From Rhizobiaceae bacterium (GTDB lineage Bacteria > Pseudomonadota > Alphaproteobacteria > Rhizobiales > Rhizobiaceae), in NCBI GenBank assembly GCA_023953835.1, contig JAMLJB010000002.1:278630-342629 (forward strand): 64,000 bases of DNA. Reading direction: 5' to 3'. Both the position numbers and the translations under genes were made by a program. The notes beneath the pieces were generated by a model that was given only the letters and a program-made list of their open reading frames with translations, was not told where the DNA came from and did no database searches. This document shows positions 61,581 through 64,000 of this stretch, one piece after another. Numbering within the stretch: the first letter of the stretch is position 1; each line of letters starts with the position of its first letter.

Positions 61581-63121
61581 CAGGCGGCCTCCCCGCGTTG
61601 CGGCTCGCCGGAGCCGACATTGAGCGCAGCCGCGATCAGCGCATGTTCGGTGATCTCGTCGCCGCCGAGTTCGCGCTTGACGCCGCCGTCATAGAGCACA
61701 AGCACCCGGTCGCAGCAGCCGATGAGTTCGGCATAGTCGGTCGAATAAAACAGGATCGCCGCGCCTTCGTTCGCGAGGCGGCGCAGCAACTGGTAGACCT
61801 CCTGCTTGGTGCCGACATCGATGCCCCGTGTCGGGTCGTTGAGCAGGATGATGCGCGGGTCGCGCATCAGCCATTTGGCGATGACGACCTTCTGCTGGTT
61901 GCCGCCCGACAGCGAGGCGACCGGTGCGTCGAGGCTGCCGGTCTTGATCGAGAGCAGCTTCACCATGCGCTCGATCAGGTCGCGCTCCCGCGCCGTGTCG
62001 ATCACGCCCGCTCTGCCGCAAAGCCGGTCGAGCGAGGCGAAGGACAGGTTTTCGCGCACCGTCATGGGCAGCAGCAGCCCTTCCGTCTTGCGGTCCTCGG
62101 GTATGAGCGCCATGCCGATGCCCTGCCTGCGCGCCTCGGCGGGGCTGCGGATGTCGACGGGTTTTCCATCGGCCAGCACCTCGCCCGTCAACCCGTGCAG
62201 CACGCCGAACAGGGCCAGCAGGAGTTCGCGCTGCCCTTGCCCGTCCAGCCCGCCCAGGCCGACGATTTCCCCCGGTCGCAGCGCGAAGGAAATGTCATGC
62301 AGACGGTCGGTCCAGCCGAGATTGCGGATTTCCAGCACCGGCGGCCTGTCCGGCACACGCTCCGGCTTCGGCGGATAGACATTGCTGTATTCACGCCCGA
62401 TCATCATTTCGATGACCTCGTGGTCGCTCCTTGTGCCCGCCACGTAGCTGGCCACCTTGCGCCCGTTGCGGAACACCGTGCATTCGTCGGCAAGCTCGGC
62501 GATCTCGTTCATGCGGTGCGAAATGTAGAGCAGCGCCAACCCTTCCGAGCGCAGCCGCTTCAGTACCTCGAACACCTTGGACACGTCGGAGGCGGTCAGC
62601 GCGGACGTCGCCTCGTCGAGCACCAGAATGCGCGGCCTGCGAGCCAGCGCCTTGGCGATCTCCACCATCTGCCGCCGCGACAGCGGCAGATCCTTCACCA
62701 GCGCCAGCGGATGGATGTCGGGAGCGCCAGCGCGCGCCAGCGCCTCCTCGGCCAGCCGCCGCTGCGCTTTGCGGTCGATCATGCCGAAGCGGGTCGGCGG
62801 GTTCGAGATCACGATGTTGTCGGCGACGCTGAGGTCGGGAATGAGCGACAGTTCCTGGAACACGCAGACAATGCCCGCATCGTTGGCCGCCGCCGGGCCG
62901 GAAAAGCTGACCTGCCTTCCGTCCAGCAACATGCGGCCTTCGTCGGGCGCAACGACGCCCGACATGATCTTGATGAGCGTCGATTTGCCCGCGCCGTTTT
63001 CGCCGAGCAAGGCGTGGATGGTGCCGGCGCGGACGGAAAGCTCCGCATCGGCCAGCGCCCGGACCCCGCCGTAGCGTTTCGATATCCCCGCCATCTGAAA
63101 GAGCGGCGTCGCGCTTTCCAT
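61580..63121 (-). CDS. Sugar ABC transporter ATP-binding protein
   Basis: A 513-residue double-cassette ATPase of the RbsA/XylG type. First cassette: Walker A GENGAGKST (about 37-45), signature LSRRQMVEIAKA, Walker B ILVLDEATSAL. The second cassette has a degenerate Walker A (GLDGQGQRE) and LSGGNQQKVVIAKW, as is usual for this family. Gap of 66 bp to the binding-protein gene. Confidence 0.93.
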   Translation of the reverse strand: MESATPLFQMAGISKRYGGVRALADAELSVRAGTIHALLGENGAGKSTLIKIMSGVVAPDEGRMLLDGRQVSFSGPAAANDAGIVCVFQELSLIPDLSVADNIVISNPPTRFGMIDRKAQRRLAEEALARAGAPDIHPLALVKDLPLSRRQMVEIAKALARRPRILVLDEATSALTASDVSKVFEVLKRLRSEGLALLYISHRMNEIAELADECTVFRNGRKVASYVAGTRSDHEVIEMMIGREYSNVYPPKPERVPDRPPVLEIRNLGWTDRLHDISFALRPGEIVGLGGLDGQGQRELLLALFGVLHGLTGEVLADGKPVDIRSPAEARRQGIGMALIPEDRKTEGLLLPMTVRENLSFASLDRLCGRAGVIDTARERDLIERMVKLLSIKTGSLDAPVASLSGGNQQKVVIAKWLMRDPRIILLNDPTRGIDVGTKQEVYQLLRRLANEGAAILFYSTDYAELIGCCDRVLVLYDGGVKRELGGDEITEHALIAAALNVGSGEPQRGEAA

Positions 63122-63187
63122 GCCTCTCTCCAGGATTTCAGGTCGAAGTCGGAAGGCACCGCAAGACGCGATGCCTTCCCTGAAGGA

Positions 63188-64000
63188 CTACTGGTTTTCC
63201 TTGGTCTGCCCCATGATTTCCTGCGCGGAGAAATTGATGCCGCATGAGGGGAACGAGTTGCCGACGAAGAAATTGTCGGATTCGCTCGGGAAATAATCCT
63301 GGCCTTCCTTGAAGTCCGGGTCGGAGACGATGGCCAGCGGAAGCTTGACCTCCTGCGGCACGACCTGTCCCTCAAGCGCGGCGATCGCCGTCTTGACGGC
63401 CACCGCGACCTGCGCCGGGCCGGACCCCGCCGACGTGCATTTCAGGCCCTCGCCCGCATATTTCGCGCAGAACTTGCGAAAGCCGTTTTCCGTCTCGCCG
63501 CCGAACGGCACGAAGGGATGCTTGGCGTCTATCATCGCCTGGACGATGCCCGTGTCGCCGCCCTGCCCGGTGATGCCGTCGAAGGGGCCGCTGGTGGCGA
63601 TGGCGTCCGCCGTGACCTTCTGGGCCACGCCGTCATCCCACTTGCCCATGACTTCGGTGACCTCGAACTTCTTGCCCGATGCGTCGAGCTTTTCATGGAT
63701 GCCGTTGTGGCGGTCGGTGTCGACCGACGTGCCCGCCACACCGCGCACCTCAAGCACCTTGCCGCCGTTCGGCAAATGGTCCACCAGCCAGTTGCCCCAA
63801 AGCTCGCCCAACCCCTTCTGGTCGACATTGACGTTGATGGCGTCCTCGGTGTCGAGAATGTTGTCGAAGGCGACCAGCACGACGCCGGCTTCCTTCGCGC
63901 GCTTGATGACCGGCGTGAAGGCGGTCGGGTTCTGGGCGTTGACGACGATGGCGTCATAGCCGGAATCGATGAAGTTGTTGATCGCCGAAATCTGCGCCGG
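63188..64000 (-). CDS. Sugar ABC transporter substrate-binding protein (partial, 5' end outside window)
   Basis: About 270 residues of a periplasmic binding protein of the ribose-binding (peripla_BP_4) type; the reading frame runs off the right edge, so the signal peptide is not seen. AINNFIDSGYDAIVVNAQNP and AKEAGVVLVAFDN are hinge-region signatures; GQGGDTGIVQAM and FGGETENGF line the pocket in relatives. With gntK nearby, an aldonate, pentose or hexose is possible, but the substrate cannot be told. Confidence 0.88.
   Translation of the reverse strand, partial: PAQISAINNFIDSGYDAIVVNAQNPTAFTPVIKRAKEAGVVLVAFDNILDTEDAINVNVDQKGLGELWGNWLVDHLPNGGKVLEVRGVAGTSVDTDRHNGIHEKLDASGKKFEVTEVMGKWDDGVAQKVTADAIATSGPFDGITGQGGDTGIVQAMIDAKHPFVPFGGETENGFRKFCAKYAGEGLKCTSAGSGPAQVAVAVKTAIAALEGQVVPQEVKLPLAIVSDPDFKEGQDYFPSESDNFFVGNSFPSCGINFSAQEIMGQTKENQ

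Overview
The window looks like part of a repABC-type replicon (large plasmid or chromid) of a high-GC alphaproteobacterium, most likely Hyphomicrobiales (Rhizobiales). Evidence: a complete repA-repB-repC cassette with a counter-transcribed RNA signature, a family known only from Alphaproteobacteria; GC-rich third positions that create long antisense shadow ORFs; and ATGA/GTGA/TTGA start-stop overlaps. I cannot tell from the window whether the replicon is a plasmid or a chromid.

Layout. (1) About 74-4913: a Tn5053/Tn402-like element with serine resolvase tniR and convergent tniQ, tniB, tniA. Six copies of a GTCTCACGA-type repeat lie at its two ends. A tyrosine recombinase starts about 10 bp outside its right end. 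(2) 6113-9981: repC, ctRNA, repB, repA (minus strand), with two copies of a parS-like repeat. (3) 10216-11072: a RES/Xre toxin-antitoxin pair. (4) 11277-19758: a mixed surface/accessory block with a Sel1-repeat pseudo-caspase that has lost both catalytic residues, a small lipoprotein, a heparinase II/III-type lyase, a HEPN/Abi-like protein, and three glycosyltransferase-related genes including a two-domain fusion followed by a paralogue of its C-terminal half. (5) 19778-20050: a 273-bp palindromic intergenic element. (6) 20089-59080: a type VI secretion locus.

The T6SS locus has a kinase (PpkA-like), ClpV, TssA-B-C-Hcp-E-F-G-Fha-J-K-L-M-TagF, an effector module (PAAR-like DUF4150 protein with a putative HNH nuclease tail, two paralogous candidate immunity genes, DUF2169 adaptor, catalytically dead ketosynthase-like protein, HEAT-like TIGR02270 protein, DUF6484 protein, VgrG), then a second Fha-TssL-TssM set, a PP2C phosphatase (PppA-like), a DUF1036 protein and a membrane-anchored M23 peptidase/lysozyme-fold protein. 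Kinase, Fha, phosphatase and TagF together suggest threonine-phosphorylation control of firing. The repeated Fha-TssL-TssM set, the attached cell-wall hydrolase and the pseudo-enzymes are the most unusual points.

(7) 59046-64000: a gluconokinase and a sugar-type ABC importer (two permeases, a double-domain ATPase, and a binding protein cut by the window edge), all on the minus strand. No rRNA, tRNA or CRISPR array was seen.
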